Assembly (NCBI RefSeq): GCF_900109575.1
Contig: NZ_FOAF01000001.1
Location: 1,893,662 to 1,957,661 of the forward strand
Direction: 5' to 3'
DNA length: 64,000 nucleotides
Source: Olivibacter domesticus
GTDB lineage: Bacteria; Bacteroidota; Bacteroidia; Sphingobacteriales; Sphingobacteriaceae
Below are positions 1-9,575 of the stretch, piece after piece. The stretch's first letter is position 1, and each line of letters opens with the position of its first letter. The notes under the pieces were generated by a model that saw only the letters and a list, made by a program, of their open reading frames with translations, did not search any database and was not told the DNA's origin. The translations under genes were made by a program, and so were the position numbers.

Positions 1-1
1 G

Positions 2-352
2 CATCATGGAACGTTAACCAAATGGGCTGATCAAGGCGTTTTATTGTTAAATGCTGTTTTAACTGTCAGAGCCCATACCGCAGCCTCGCATCAGAAAAAA
101 GGATGGGAAATTTTTACGGATATGGTTATCAAAGAACTTTCACAAAAGAGAGAACATATAGTATTTATTTTATGGGGGAATTATGCTAAGCAGAAAACAA
201 ATTTAATTGATAGTTCCAAGCATTTAATAATCACCTCAGCTCACCCATCTCCTCTCTCGGCACATAATGGTTTTTTTGGAAGTAAACCTTATTCAAAAAC
301 CAATCAATATTTAATAAATCATAATGAAACACCAATAGATTGGTCACTCTAA
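2..352 (+). CDS. ung: Uracil-DNA glycosylase, 3' part (gene runs off the left edge)
   Basis: This is the C-terminal half of family 1 uracil-DNA glycosylase, which removes uracil from DNA to start base-excision repair. The open frame runs from base 2 with no stop, so the true start lies outside the window. The segment carries [11 protein letters not shown], typical of the UNG core, and the DNA-intercalation loop [13 protein letters not shown], whose histidine is the catalytic residue in this family. The downstream S-K-T-N-Q-Y-L ending is also usual. The TTG at 44 is an internal leucine codon, not a start. A hairpin follows the stop. The family call is secure; only the missing N-terminus with the catalytic Asp motif cannot be checked. 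Confidence 0.93.
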   Translation, partial: HHGTLTKWADQGVLLLNAVLTVRAHTAASHQKKGWEIFTDMVIKELSQKREHIVFILWGNYAKQKTNLIDSSKHLIITSAHPSPLSAHNGFFGSKPYSKTNQYLINHNETPIDWSL

Positions 353-364
353 GAACTCTTAGGC

Positions 365-389
365 GGCTATCATAGATAGCCCTCCTTTA
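365..389 (+). terminator. Hairpin after ung
   Basis: GGCTATC and GATAGCC (365-371 and 375-381) form a 7-bp stem with a 3-base loop, extended by AGG/CCT with a small bulge. It lies 12 bases after the ung stop and is followed only by a weak T-rich stretch. It is a plausible but not classical intrinsic terminator. Confidence 0.45.
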
Positions 390-450
390 AATTTATCTAT
401 TGACAACAACAATCAAACGCACAGATGACATTCTTTATCGTAGTCCTATT

Positions 451-921
451 TTAGTATTCCATAGGTACAATGGGCTCTTTTTTGGAAGTAGACATAATCA
501 TCATAGTCTGAAAAGTTTTAACACAAGGTATTCTGCTTATCTTTTCCATGATTAGCCTCTCATAAGACTTTATGTCTTTCACATATACTTTCAGCATAAA
601 ATCACATTGACCCGTTACATGATGACACTCTGTAACTTCTGGAATACTTTTTATAGCCTCCACAAATTCAGGGATTGAATTATGTGTATGAAAATCAAGT
701 TGAATTTGAATAAAAGATTTTATCCCAAGTCCTAATAATTCTTCATCTACCAATGCATGATAGCTCTTGATAAATCCTGCGTTTTCAAGCTTACGAACGC
801 GTTCTAATGTAGGAGCAGGAGATAGCCCGATATTTGAAGAAAGTTGTAAATTAGTTATTCTACCGTTTTCCTGAAGTAATTTTATAATCTTCAAATCAAT
901 TTTATCTGGTTCAAAAGGCAT
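451..921 (-). CDS. Lrp/AsnC-family transcriptional regulator
   Basis: A 156-residue protein with the Lrp/AsnC layout. The N-terminal winged HTH begins DKIDLKIIKLLQENGRITN, with the recognition helix around LSPAPTLERVRKLENAGFI (residues about 30-50). The C-terminal RAM/ACT-like domain includes VTGQCDFMLKVYVKD, where the family binds small effectors, often amino acids, and forms octamers. The length matches the family. It stands alone, convergent with ung and upstream of nothing obvious on its own strand, so the regulon cannot be inferred. The intergenic sequence ahead of its ATG has TAACTTTA, a partial match to the Bacteroidota -7 element. The family call is firm; target and ligand are unknown. 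Confidence 0.93.
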   Translation of the reverse strand: MPFEPDKIDLKIIKLLQENGRITNLQLSSNIGLSPAPTLERVRKLENAGFIKSYHALVDEELLGLGIKSFIQIQLDFHTHNSIPEFVEAIKSIPEVTECHHVTGQCDFMLKVYVKDIKSYERLIMEKISRIPCVKTFQTMMIMSTSKKEPIVPMEY

Positions 922-1043
922 AGCTAACAGTTTTTAAGTAAAGTTAGCAAATAACCAAATAAAATTTTACATTTCAGCACATTTTATTTCAAAAATTATG
1001 AATACGTTCTTTCCCAGTAATTGTCAACAAATATATCTTGGAA

Positions 1044-1463
1044 CTATACCTTAGCACTTAAAGCCATCGCATAGAGTTTCATTTGCTTAACCATTGAAAC
1101 CAAACCGTTTGCTCTCGTTGGCGACAAATGTTCTTTTAAGCCAATTTCATCAATAAAATAAAGCTCTGAATTAACAATATCTTTCGGTTGCTGATTAGAT
1201 AAAACTTTAATCATAAGGCTTACTAGCCCTTTGGTGATAATTGCGTCGCTATCTGCGGTAAAAACAACCTTGCCATCTTGGTAATCCGCATGGAGCCAAA
1301 CACGAGACTGGCATCCTTTAATCAATAAATCATCCGTTTTATAAGCTTCATTAATTAAAGGCAATTCTTTCCCCAATTGAATAATATACTCATACTTTGA
1401 CATCCAATCTTCAAAAAAAGAAAAATCTTCAATCAATTCATTTTGTATTTCCTTAATTGTCAT
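1044..1463 (-). CDS. sufE: SufE-type sulfur acceptor
   Basis: A 139-residue SufE-family protein, last gene of the suf operon. SufE takes persulfide sulfur from the cysteine desulfurase SufS and passes it to the SufBCD scaffold. The conserved active-site cysteine is in LIKGCQSRVWL (about residues 48-58), followed by the usual DSDAIITKGLVSLM segment and the C-terminal LSPTRANG motif. The ATG at 1463 gives the normal family length. It lies 20 bases after the sufS stop, so the two are almost certainly co-transcribed. The adjacency to sufS supports SufE rather than the paralogue CsdE. Confidence 0.94.
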   Translation of the reverse strand: MTIKEIQNELIEDFSFFEDWMSKYEYIIQLGKELPLINEAYKTDDLLIKGCQSRVWLHADYQDGKVVFTADSDAIITKGLVSLMIKVLSNQQPKDIVNSELYFIDEIGLKEHLSPTRANGLVSMVKQMKLYAMALSAKV

Positions 1464-1483
1464 TTTAAAATCACTCCTTCAAA

Positions 1484-2707
1484 TTACAACAGCATGCTGG
1501 CCGCTTTTTTAATTGCCAGTACCAATGTATCTATTTCTTCTTTCGTGTTGTACATAGCGATCGATGCACGTACTGTTCCAGGAATGGCAAAACGCTCCAT
1601 TAACGGTTGAGTACAGTGATGACCTGTACGCACGGCGACTCCCAATTTATCCAAAATCACGCCAACGTCATATGGATGAGCACCATCAAGCAAAAAGGAG
1701 ATAACACTAGATTTTTCTTGTGATGTACCAATAATCCGAATACCTTCTACATCGTTCAATGCTTTCGTGGCATACTTCAGCAATTCCGTCTCGTACAAAG
1801 AGATATTATTCAATCCAACTTCATTAATGTAATCAATAGCATTAGCCAGACAGATGCCAGCCTCAATGTTCGGTGTTCCTGCTTCAAATTTAAAGGGCAG
1901 CTCGTTATAGATAGTCTTTTCAAATTTCACCTCCTTAATCATGTCTCCACCACCTTGATAAGGTGGCATCAATTCGAGCCATTTTTCCTTACCATATAAA
2001 ACGCCTACACCCGTTGGGCCATACATTTTATGTCCTGAAAAAACGAAAAAATCAGCATCTAAAGCCTGCACATCAACAGCAATATGTTGAATAGCCTGTG
2101 CTCCATCAATCAATACCGGAACTCCATATTCATGGGCTAATTTGATAATTTCTTTAACAGGATTTATTGTTCCCAATGTATTAGAAACATAGGTAACAGC
2201 AACCATTTTGACGCGATCATTCAAAAGCGACCGGTAAGCACTCATATCCAATTCACCATCATCACTAATAGGGATCACTTTGAGTGTTGCATTACGTTCT
2301 TCACAAAGCATCTGCCACGGCACAATATTGCTATGATGCTCCATGGCAGAAATGATAATCTCATCACCCGCTTTTACAAATTGTTTCCCGTAGCAGGATG
2401 AAACTAAGTTTATACCGTGCGTGGTTCCGCTCGTCATAACTATCTCATGCTCATGAGCAGCATTAATATAGTGTTTAACTTTCTTACGGGTTATTTCATA
2501 GGCATCTGTAGCTACTTGGCTTAAATGATGAACGCCGCGATGTACATTACTATTTTTAAGTGTATAATAGTCAGTAATTGCGTTTATCACAGCTAATGGT
2601 TTTTGGGTTGTCGCCCCATTATCAAGATAAACCAAAGGCTTTCCATTAACCGTAGTTTTCAAAATCGGAAAGTCTGCTCTTATACTATGAATATCGTAAT
2701 GTGTCAA
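1484..2707 (-). CDS. sufS: Cysteine desulfurase SufS
   Basis: A 407-residue PLP-dependent class V aminotransferase-fold cysteine desulfurase that mobilises sulfur from cysteine for Fe-S cluster assembly. Visible marks are the N-terminal YLDNGATTQKP, the PLP lysine in FSGHKMYGPTGVG (about residues 223-235) and the active cysteine in RTGHHCTQPLM (about residue 363). The start is TTG: no in-frame ATG or GTG lies between the sufD stop and this codon, the next methionine is deep in the fold, and the TTG start gives the family's usual N-terminus. The gene sits 23 bases after sufD and 20 before sufE. It is group II (SufS-like) by context and partner. Confidence 0.94.
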   Translation of the reverse strand: MTHYDIHSIRADFPILKTTVNGKPLVYLDNGATTQKPLAVINAITDYYTLKNSNVHRGVHHLSQVATDAYEITRKKVKHYINAAHEHEIVMTSGTTHGINLVSSCYGKQFVKAGDEIIISAMEHHSNIVPWQMLCEERNATLKVIPISDDGELDMSAYRSLLNDRVKMVAVTYVSNTLGTINPVKEIIKLAHEYGVPVLIDGAQAIQHIAVDVQALDADFFVFSGHKMYGPTGVGVLYGKEKWLELMPPYQGGGDMIKEVKFEKTIYNELPFKFEAGTPNIEAGICLANAIDYINEVGLNNISLYETELLKYATKALNDVEGIRIIGTSQEKSSVISFLLDGAHPYDVGVILDKLGVAVRTGHHCTQPLMERFAIPGTVRASIAMYNTKEEIDTLVLAIKKAASMLL

Positions 2708-2730
2708 AACAAGATAATTAAAATATGGAT

Positions 2731-4041
2731 TTACTGTTCTATTATTAGCCCCTCTTCAATCAAATGATCTACATACTCTCTTATTGGTTCACTGCTGAAT
2801 TTTTCGGTTACATCAAATGCAAAAGCATGAACTAAAAGAACGCGTGCCTTTTCTTCACTTATACCTCTGGCTCTTAAATAAAACAATGCATCATCATCAA
2901 ATTGCCCCATTGTACAACCGTGACTACATTTAACATCATCAGCGAAAATCTCTAATTGTGGTTTACTAAAAATCGTCGATTTCTCTCCAATGAGCATATT
3001 ATTATTTTGTTGGAAAGCATTCGTTTTTTGCGCGTCTTCTCTGACGAAAATCTTACCATTAAATACGGCTGTAGATGTATTTTGGGTAATATTCTTATAC
3101 CATTCGTAACTTTCACAATGTGGTTTGCGATGATCTACAATTGTGTGATTATCTACCAATTGATCCTCCGCTGTCAACGTAATTCCATACAAATGGCTTT
3201 CTACTGCACTATCATCCAGTCTAACATTGATGTTATTCCGGATGAAAGCCGAGCCGGGAAACGTACAATTATAGTTATTGTACAAGCTATGTTTTTTCTG
3301 ATGAATTTCAGTGTGATTTAAGTAACTAGATTGTGAATTGGCAGTCTGTAAATAATAATGTTGCAGATGAGCGTTTTCTTCAAGCACAACTTCACTTACA
3401 GTATTATTCAAGCTTAATCCAATATCGTCGGTAATAAAAGATTCTAAAATTTCAGCCTTAGTATTATTTCCTAGTAGGTATAAATTACGTGTTTGATTAA
3501 AAATTGTTTCACTTGAAGACGCAACATGAATAATTTGAATACTTCTCCTGAGTGTAATATTCTTTTCAATTTCGATAACTAAACCTCCTTCATGAAGCGC
3601 AGTATTTAAAGCAACTAAAGGGTTGTCCGTTTTATCTGCATATTGAGCAAAATGCCTAAGCGACAATTTATGCTGGTGTATATCTTCAATTGAATATATA
3701 GAAACCCCTTGCTCGTCCACAACATCTGAAAGATCTGTTCTAAAGTGTCCGTTAACCAGTACAAGCTTATAAGGGTTCAGCCCTTTAATGAAAGCCTTTT
3801 CTATTGAAACACTCTTGCCGGGGAGATTGTCACGCAACAAATAATTTTTACTTAATAATGGTTGTAAATTGGTATACTTCCAATCTTCATCCTTTAAAGT
3901 AGGAAAACCTGTTTCTTGAAAACGAGCAAACGCGTTTCTACGTAAACTAGCTAATGGCTCTAAATCGCCTTTTATAGCTAACCCGTCATCAAAAACGGTA
4001 GTTAATTGATGATATAATGAACTCGAAACTTGTGTAATCAT
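2731..4041 (-). CDS. sufD: Fe-S assembly scaffold subunit SufD
   Basis: A 436-residue member of the SufB/SufD family and partner of SufB and SufC in the SufBC2D scaffold complex. The diverged N-terminal half carries DEDWKYTNLQPLL, common in SufD proteins. The C-terminal beta-helix core contains KTNAFQQNNNMLIG and DDVKCSHGCTMGQ, whose histidine matches the residue implicated in cluster assembly in SufD. The end LRARGISEEKARVLLVHAF is also characteristic. It is 39 bases downstream of sufC and 23 upstream of sufS, in operon order B-C-D-S-E. It is assigned as SufD rather than SufB by length, order and the divergent N-terminal half. Confidence 0.94.
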   Translation of the reverse strand: MITQVSSSLYHQLTTVFDDGLAIKGDLEPLASLRRNAFARFQETGFPTLKDEDWKYTNLQPLLSKNYLLRDNLPGKSVSIEKAFIKGLNPYKLVLVNGHFRTDLSDVVDEQGVSIYSIEDIHQHKLSLRHFAQYADKTDNPLVALNTALHEGGLVIEIEKNITLRRSIQIIHVASSSETIFNQTRNLYLLGNNTKAEILESFITDDIGLSLNNTVSEVVLEENAHLQHYYLQTANSQSSYLNHTEIHQKKHSLYNNYNCTFPGSAFIRNNINVRLDDSAVESHLYGITLTAEDQLVDNHTIVDHRKPHCESYEWYKNITQNTSTAVFNGKIFVREDAQKTNAFQQNNNMLIGEKSTIFSKPQLEIFADDVKCSHGCTMGQFDDDALFYLRARGISEEKARVLLVHAFAFDVTEKFSSEPIREYVDHLIEEGLIIEQ

Positions 4042-4080
4042 TTGTTAATAGTCATAAAATGGATGAAAAAATGTAGTCGA

Positions 4081-4851
4081 TTAAATGGCAGCTCCTTCTT
4101 CTGCATCTACACTTTCTTTCAACCAATCATATCCCTTTTCCTCTAATTCTAACGCTAATTCTTTTGTACCTGATTTTACGATACGTCCCTTATATAATAC
4201 ATGAACGAAATCCGGCACAATGTATTCTAAAAGTCGTTGATAATGTGTTATTACAACGAAAGCATTATCTTTTGAACGCAAATGGTTCACACCATTAGCC
4301 ACAATTCTTAACGCATCGATATCTAGCCCGGAGTCTGTTTCATCTAAAATAGATAACTTCGGCTCTAGCATTGCTAATTGAAAAATTTCATTACGCTTTT
4401 TCTCTCCACCAGAAAAGCCCTCATTTAGTGATCTATTAGCCAGTTTGGCATCAAATTCAACTAATTTTTGCTTTTCTTTCACCTGCTTCAAAAACTCCTT
4501 AGCTTCCATAGGCGCTAAACCTTTATAAGCTCTTATTTCATTCACAGCTGTTTTTAAGAAATTTATATTTGAAACACCGGGAATTTCAATAGGATATTGA
4601 AAAGCAAGAAAAAGACCTTCCCGAGCCCTGTCTTCTGGTGACAATTCTAATAAATCCTTTCCTTCTAAGGTCACTTCGCCGCCGGTAACTTCATAAGCGT
4701 CTCTACCTGCTAAAACAGATGCCAGTGTGCTTTTACCTGAACCGTTTGGCCCCATGATTGCATGAACTTCACCCGCTTTAACTTCTAAATTTAACCCTTT
4801 TAAAATTTGTTTATCATCTACAGATGCCTGTAGGTTTTTTATACTTAACAT
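4081..4851 (-). CDS. sufC: Fe-S assembly ATPase SufC
   Basis: A 256-residue ABC-type ATPase that powers the SufBCD scaffold; it is cytosolic and not a transporter. Walker A is GPNGSGKST (about residues 34-42). The signature is LNEGFSGGEKKRNEI, with the SufC-typical KKRNE in place of the usual QR motif. Walker B is LSILDETDSGLDIDAL, and the H-loop is VITHYQRLL, again SufC-typical. Length matches the family. It lies 70 bases after sufB and 39 before sufD. Confidence 0.96.
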   Translation of the reverse strand: MLSIKNLQASVDDKQILKGLNLEVKAGEVHAIMGPNGSGKSTLASVLAGRDAYEVTGGEVTLEGKDLLELSPEDRAREGLFLAFQYPIEIPGVSNINFLKTAVNEIRAYKGLAPMEAKEFLKQVKEKQKLVEFDAKLANRSLNEGFSGGEKKRNEIFQLAMLEPKLSILDETDSGLDIDALRIVANGVNHLRSKDNAFVVITHYQRLLEYIVPDFVHVLYKGRIVKSGTKELALELEEKGYDWLKESVDAEEGAAI

Positions 4852-4921
4852 ACGATCAATAATTCAAATCTTGTTGATTTGGTGTTTATGCTTTTTATTT
4901 TTATATATTACGTTAGGCCAG

Positions 4922-6373
4922 CTATCCAACACTACCCTCTAAAGAAATAGCCAACAACTTCTGAGCCTCCACTGCAAATTCCATGGGCAACTGATTTAAT
5001 ACCTCTTTTGCATAGCCATTCACAATTAGCTCAACAGCTTTTTCAGAATCAATTCCTCGCTGGTTAAGGTAGAATATCTGATCTTCGCCAATTTTAGAAG
5101 TGGTAGCCTCATGCTCCAACTTAGCAGTCTTATTCTTAGCCTCAATATAAGGAAATGTATGCGCCCCACAACGGTCGCCTATCAATAGCGAGTCACATTG
5201 CGTAAAATTTCGCGCTTTTTCAGCTCCTTTACCTATTTGCACTAAACCTCTGTAGCTGTTTTGGCTAACGCCTGCGGAGATACCTTTCGATACAATCTTA
5301 CTTCTTGTATTTTTTCCTATATGGAACATTTTACTTCCTGTATCCGCTATTTGGTGGTTTCTTGTAAGCGCTACCGAATAAAATTCACCAATTGAGTTAT
5401 CACCTTTCAATATTACACTTGGATATTTCCATGTAATTGATGAACCCGTTTCTACTTGTGTCCACGAAATCTTACTATTATCCCCTCTACAAATACCTCT
5501 TTTAGTAACAAAATTGTAAATACCGCCTATTCCGTTCTTGTCTCCTGGATACCAATTTTGTACAGTACTGTACTTGATTTCTGCATTATCCAAGGCAATG
5601 AGCTCTACAACTGCAGCATGCAACTGATTCTCATCCCGCATGGGAGCAGTACATCCTTCCAAATAGCTAACATAGCTTCCTTCATCAGCTACGATAAGTG
5701 TTCTTTCAAATTGTCCCGTGTTTTGTGCGTTAATACGAAAGTAAGTAGAAAGCTCCATTGGGCAATTCACACCCTTCGGTATATAAACGAAGGACCCATC
5801 TGAAAAAACAGCTGCGTTAAGCGCCGCATAAAGGTTATCTGTTTGAGGAACTACTGTACCCAGATATTTTTTTACTAACTCAGGATACTCTCTTACAGCT
5901 TCGCCGAAAGAACAAAAGATAACGCCAACTTCTTTAAGCTTCTCGCGAAAAGTCGTCTTAACAGATACACTATCAAAAACCGCGTCAACAGCCACTACAC
6001 CTGCCAATATTTTTTGCTCATCTAATGGAATGCCTAGTTTTGCAAAGGTTTCCAATAGTTCAGGATCCACTTCATCTATGCTGTTTACCTTTGGTTTTTC
6101 TTTAGGTGCAGCATAGTAAGAAATGTCTTGAAAATCCACTTTTGGATGTTTAAAATTTTGCCACTGTGGCATTGACATCTTCTCAAAATGCTTCAACGCC
6201 TTTAATCTCCATTCCAATAACCACTCAGGTTCGCTTTTCTTTGCCGAAATAAAACGCACAGTATCTTCAGACAAACCTTTCTTGGCTATGTCCATCTCTA
6301 TATCAGTAGTGAAACCGTATTTATATTCCTCTACCGCAAGCTCGGTCAATATATTATCGTCTTTGGTGCTCAT
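4922..6373 (-). CDS. sufB: Fe-S assembly scaffold subunit SufB
   Basis: A 483-residue SufB, first gene of the suf operon. SufB receives sulfur from SufE and, with SufC and SufD, assembles Fe-S clusters. The N-terminus has [11 protein letters not shown] and [11 protein letters not shown]. The core has [25 protein letters not shown] and [20 protein letters not shown], whose cysteines lie in the conserved SufB region, and the end has [21 protein letters not shown]. Length is as expected. A 187-base gap separates it from pyrF, and that gap holds a good -7 element, so the suf operon probably starts here. Confidence 0.96.
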   Translation of the reverse strand: MSTKDDNILTELAVEEYKYGFTTDIEMDIAKKGLSEDTVRFISAKKSEPEWLLEWRLKALKHFEKMSMPQWQNFKHPKVDFQDISYYAAPKEKPKVNSIDEVDPELLETFAKLGIPLDEQKILAGVVAVDAVFDSVSVKTTFREKLKEVGVIFCSFGEAVREYPELVKKYLGTVVPQTDNLYAALNAAVFSDGSFVYIPKGVNCPMELSTYFRINAQNTGQFERTLIVADEGSYVSYLEGCTAPMRDENQLHAAVVELIALDNAEIKYSTVQNWYPGDKNGIGGIYNFVTKRGICRGDNSKISWTQVETGSSITWKYPSVILKGDNSIGEFYSVALTRNHQIADTGSKMFHIGKNTRSKIVSKGISAGVSQNSYRGLVQIGKGAEKARNFTQCDSLLIGDRCGAHTFPYIEAKNKTAKLEHEATTSKIGEDQIFYLNQRGIDSEKAVELIVNGYAKEVLNQLPMEFAVEAQKLLAISLEGSVG

Positions 6374-6441
6374 CTCACATTAAATTTACACAATCTAATA
6401 ATCATCTGTATTTGGTTAACGATTGTATACTACATAATTTG

Positions 6442-6449
6442 CAAAGTTA
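6442..6449 (-). promoter_or_regulatory. Candidate -7 promoter element for the suf operon
   Basis: On the minus strand this reads TAACTTTG, a full match to the Bacteroidota -7 consensus TAnnTTTG, about 70 bases upstream of the sufB ATG. No TTG at the ideal -33 spacing was found, so the call rests on the -7 box and its position at the head of the operon. Confidence 0.5.
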
Positions 6450-6560
6450 CAATTTGAAGCGCAATTAATCGAGCTTTTCCTTCGCTCTTTTACCTATTAT
6501 TAATAATCTAAATGTAAATTAATGACCATCGTCATTTTTTCCAACGGTTAAATTATTATC

Positions 6561-7397
6561 CTAGCTTATTATTCCTGCTTTAAGAAGCTCTTCCTGCATC
6601 TCTTTTTGCAAAGACAGGGATTCGGCTCTGGCTTTCTCCGCAAAATCCTCCCCTTCACTTGCATATATAATTGATCTCGTAGCATTTACAAGTAAGCCAC
6701 AGTCCTTATTTAAACCATAAGTGCATACTTCCTGTAAATTACCGCCCTGCGCACCAACACCTGGAACTAGTAAAAAATGGTCGGGCGCATGTTTACGTAT
6801 ATCCTTAAAAAATTCGCCTCTTGTAGCGCCAACAACATACATAATATTATCAGGCCTGCCCCAATTATTTACCTTTCTTATCACTTGCTCAAATAGATGC
6901 ATCTCATCATGATCAGTCAAAAATTGAAAGTCTAAGCTGCCTTTATTCGACGTTAATGCTAATACAATTGCCCATTTATTTTCATATTTAAGAAAAGGAG
7001 TAATAGAATCTTCGCCCATATACGGCGCTATAGTTAATGCGTCAAAATCAAAACCAGAATCATTAGGTGAGAAAAAAGCCTTTGCATACATATCCGACGT
7101 ATTTCCTATGTCACCTCGCTTCGCATCAGCTATACTCAAACAGGTTTTGGGAATGATTTTTAAAGTACGCTGCAAACTTTGCCAGCCCTTAACACCTCTA
7201 CATTCGTAAAAGGCGGTGTTTGGTTTATACGCCACGCATAAATCAGCAGTAGCTTCTACAATACGTTTATTAAATTCAAACACAGGATCTTCATAATCCA
7301 ATAAAAATTTGGGTATTTTTGAAATATCCGTATCTAAACCAACACATAGAAAAGAACGTTTTTGCTTAATTTCGTCAATTAGCTGCTTACGAGTCAT
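6561..7397 (-). CDS. pyrF: Orotidine 5'-phosphate decarboxylase (PyrF, long type)
   Basis: A 278-residue OMP decarboxylase that converts OMP to UMP in the last step of pyrimidine synthesis. The N-terminal strand [10 protein letters not shown] supplies the first conserved Asp. The catalytic Asp-x-Lys-x-x-Asp motif is [11 protein letters not shown] (about residues 92-102). The phosphate-binding C-terminal part has [10 protein letters not shown] and [12 protein letters not shown]. At 278 residues it belongs to the longer PyrF group seen in many Bacteroidota and Actinobacteria rather than the E. coli-size type. It stands upstream of the suf operon on the same strand but is separated by a promoter-bearing gap. 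Confidence 0.95.
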   Translation of the reverse strand: MTRKQLIDEIKQKRSFLCVGLDTDISKIPKFLLDYEDPVFEFNKRIVEATADLCVAYKPNTAFYECRGVKGWQSLQRTLKIIPKTCLSIADAKRGDIGNTSDMYAKAFFSPNDSGFDFDALTIAPYMGEDSITPFLKYENKWAIVLALTSNKGSLDFQFLTDHDEMHLFEQVIRKVNNWGRPDNIMYVVGATRGEFFKDIRKHAPDHFLLVPGVGAQGGNLQEVCTYGLNKDCGLLVNATRSIIYASEGEDFAEKARAESLSLQKEMQEELLKAGIIS

Positions 7398-7869
7398 ATT
7401 AGGGGGAAATGTATTTTAGAATATTGAAAAATAATGCAAACTTAGTTAAAAATGACTTGATAAACAATTCAACTTAAACTTCGCATATCCATTGTAATAT
7501 TTTATACAGATTTTGACAGTAATAATTTACACTAATACCAATTTGACAACATCTAATATACAAGTTTATCAGGCTGTTAAGCGCTACATCAACACCTAGG
7601 AGTCTATTAGAAAATTAAGTTTATTTTAGAGAGAAGAAGAAAAGCACGCAAAAATAAAAAGCATTTTTTTTGAGTTTTTTTTTGAAATATCAATTCTTAT
7701 GCATACAATTGCAGCGGAATCTCAAAATTTATCCTAATCCGTTGGGGAGAATCAATAAATTCCTTAAGCGATAAAATAATAAAAGCTGATCAATAAAGTT
7801 TTTATTATATGGATGGATTTCTGTAAAAACACAAGCAAAAAAAATCCTTATTACACATAACGACATTTG
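7398..7869. other. Long AT-rich gap between divergent pyrF and rho
   Basis: A 470-base intergenic stretch between the divergent genes pyrF and rho. I see no open frame of note and no RNA gene. It is AT-rich with A and T runs, the densest around 7663-7687. Part of it must hold the two promoters, and the rho side may be a long untranslated leader. No convincing -7/-33 pair could be picked out. Confidence 0.6.
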
Positions 7870-9414
7870 ATGAATATTAATGAATTGAACGCTAAGCTCG
7901 TGTCAGAGCTACGTGAAATTGCAAAATTAATCGGCATCGCAGACGCTGAAAAGTTGAGAAAACAAGAATTGATCAACAAAATAATTGCAACCGAAAACGA
8001 CAAACCTATTCAAGAAGAGGAATCGGAAACTTCCGAAAAGGAAGAAAATGGTGAAGCTAAACACCGCAAGCGAGTTAGAACAACCTTAAAACAGGCGGAA
8101 CCAGTAGAGATACGAAAAAAGAACGAGAAAGAGTCAATTTCTATCAGTCAAGAGGAGGTAACTCCAAATAAAGATAGATCCTCTTCATCTGATAACCGTT
8201 CGCAACGCCCAAGAACGGGGAGTGGCCCAACAAATGCTACAACAAACCCAGCTAAAACAGACTCTCAAGCACCTTTACCTCCAGCTTCAAATCTCGACTT
8301 TGACAATGTTATCGTAAATGAGGGAGTGTTGGAGATAATGCCTGATGGCTATGGTTTTTTACGCTCATCGGACTATAACTATCTCACATCGCCAGATGAT
8401 ATTTATGTTTCTCAATCGCAGATTAAGCTTTTTGGATTAAAAACTGGAGACACCGTAAGAGGCAGTATCCGGCCGCCAAAAGAGGGAGAAAAGTATTTTC
8501 CTTTAGTTCGTGTAGAAGCTATTAATGGACAAGTCCCTGCGGAAGTAAGAGACAGGGTTCCATTTGACTATCTAACTCCTTTATTTCCAACAGAACGCTT
8601 AAGATTATTTACAGACGTAGGTAATCACTCTACGCGTATAATGGATTTATTTACGCCAATAGGTAAAGGACAACGTGGTTTAATTGTTGCACAGCCAAAA
8701 ACGGGTAAAACAGTCTTATTAAAAGAAGTTGCAAACGCAATTGCAAAAAACCATCCAGAGGTATACCTAATCATCTTATTAATTGATGAACGCCCAGAGG
8801 AGGTAACCGATATGGCCAGAAGTGTTCGGGCCGAGGTAGTATCTTCCACATTTGATGAGCCCGCTGAACGCCATGTAAAAATTGCAAACATCGTACTTGA
8901 AAAAGCAAAACGCATGGTAGAATGTGGGCATGACGTTGTCATATTATTGGATTCTATTACGAGGTTAGCCAGAGCTTATAACACAGTTGCACCCGCTTCT
9001 GGAAAAATTTTATCAGGTGGTGTTGATGCGAATGCTCTCCATAAACCGAAAAGATTCTTTGGAGCTGCCCGTAATATTGAACACGGTGGGTCTTTAACGA
9101 TCTTAGCTACTGCATTAACAGATACAGGTTCTAAGATGGATGAAGTGATCTTTGAAGAATTTAAAGGTACAGGTAACATGGAATTGCAGCTTGATCGTAA
9201 GTTATCAAACAAACGTATCTTCCCTGCTATTGATATTACTGCATCCAGCACCAGAAGAGACGACTTGTTAAATGACAAAGAAACGTTGCAACGTATATGG
9301 GTTCTTAGAAACCACTTAGCAGATATGAACTCTACCGAAGCGATGGAGTTTTTGCTATCGCAAATGAGAGGCACTAGATCTAATGAAGAGTTTTTAATCA
9401 GTATGAATGGTTAA
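7870..9414 (+). CDS. rho: Transcription termination factor Rho
   Basis: A 514-residue hexameric RNA helicase that ends untranslated transcripts. The start is the ATG at 7870; the TTG just before it is unlikely. Residues 1-45 form the Rho N-terminal helical domain ([20 protein letters not shown]). About 45-145 is a charged, Ser/Pro/Asn-rich insertion of the sort found in Bacteroidota Rho, making it about 95 residues longer than the E. coli protein. The RNA-binding domain follows ([16 protein letters not shown]). The ATPase has Walker A in [14 protein letters not shown], the [12 protein letters not shown] segment, Walker B with [13 protein letters not shown], and the Q/R-loop area. A strong intrinsic terminator follows. 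Confidence 0.97.
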   Translation: MNINELNAKLVSELREIAKLIGIADAEKLRKQELINKIIATENDKPIQEEESETSEKEENGEAKHRKRVRTTLKQAEPVEIRKKNEKESISISQEEVTPNKDRSSSSDNRSQRPRTGSGPTNATTNPAKTDSQAPLPPASNLDFDNVIVNEGVLEIMPDGYGFLRSSDYNYLTSPDDIYVSQSQIKLFGLKTGDTVRGSIRPPKEGEKYFPLVRVEAINGQVPAEVRDRVPFDYLTPLFPTERLRLFTDVGNHSTRIMDLFTPIGKGQRGLIVAQPKTGKTVLLKEVANAIAKNHPEVYLIILLIDERPEEVTDMARSVRAEVVSSTFDEPAERHVKIANIVLEKAKRMVECGHDVVILLDSITRLARAYNTVAPASGKILSGGVDANALHKPKRFFGAARNIEHGGSLTILATALTDTGSKMDEVIFEEFKGTGNMELQLDRKLSNKRIFPAIDITASSTRRDDLLNDKETLQRIWVLRNHLADMNSTEAMEFLLSQMRGTRSNEEFLISMNG

Positions 9415-9456
9415 AAGCTATTAAAGCCAATACTAAAAATTATACCATATAATTGT

Positions 9457-9464
9457 TAGCTTTG
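9457..9464 (+). promoter_or_regulatory. -7-like element between rho and its downstream terminator
   Basis: TAGCTTTG matches the Bacteroidota -7 consensus TAnnTTTG. It lies 43 bases after the rho stop and about 40 bases before a strong terminator, so it could start a very short RNA or serve pssA by read-through. No matching -33 TTG was seen. Confidence 0.35.
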
Positions 9465-9505
9465 CGGTTTAAGTGCACAAGCTACAATAATCAATACGAT
9501 TTGTG

Positions 9506-9541
9506 AAAGCTTTCTGACCTTAAAAGGCAGAAAGCTTTTTT
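9506..9541 (+). terminator. Strong intrinsic terminator after rho
   Basis: AAAGCTTTCTG (9506-9516) pairs perfectly with CAGAAAGCTTT (9528-9538). The loop can itself fold as CCTT/AAGG, and a T run follows (9536-9541). It is a textbook intrinsic terminator about 90 bases after rho and 35 before pssA. Confidence 0.85.
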
Positions 9542-9575
9542 AATGAGGCTGATTAATACTTCAAATACATAAAGA

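Noticed and set aside
2-352. Truncated ung as a pseudogene
   Set aside because: The frame is open to the window edge, so the truncation is due to the window limits.
2956-3321. 121-codon frame antisense to sufD
   Set aside because: It lies wholly inside a secure gene and shows no family features; an antisense shadow.
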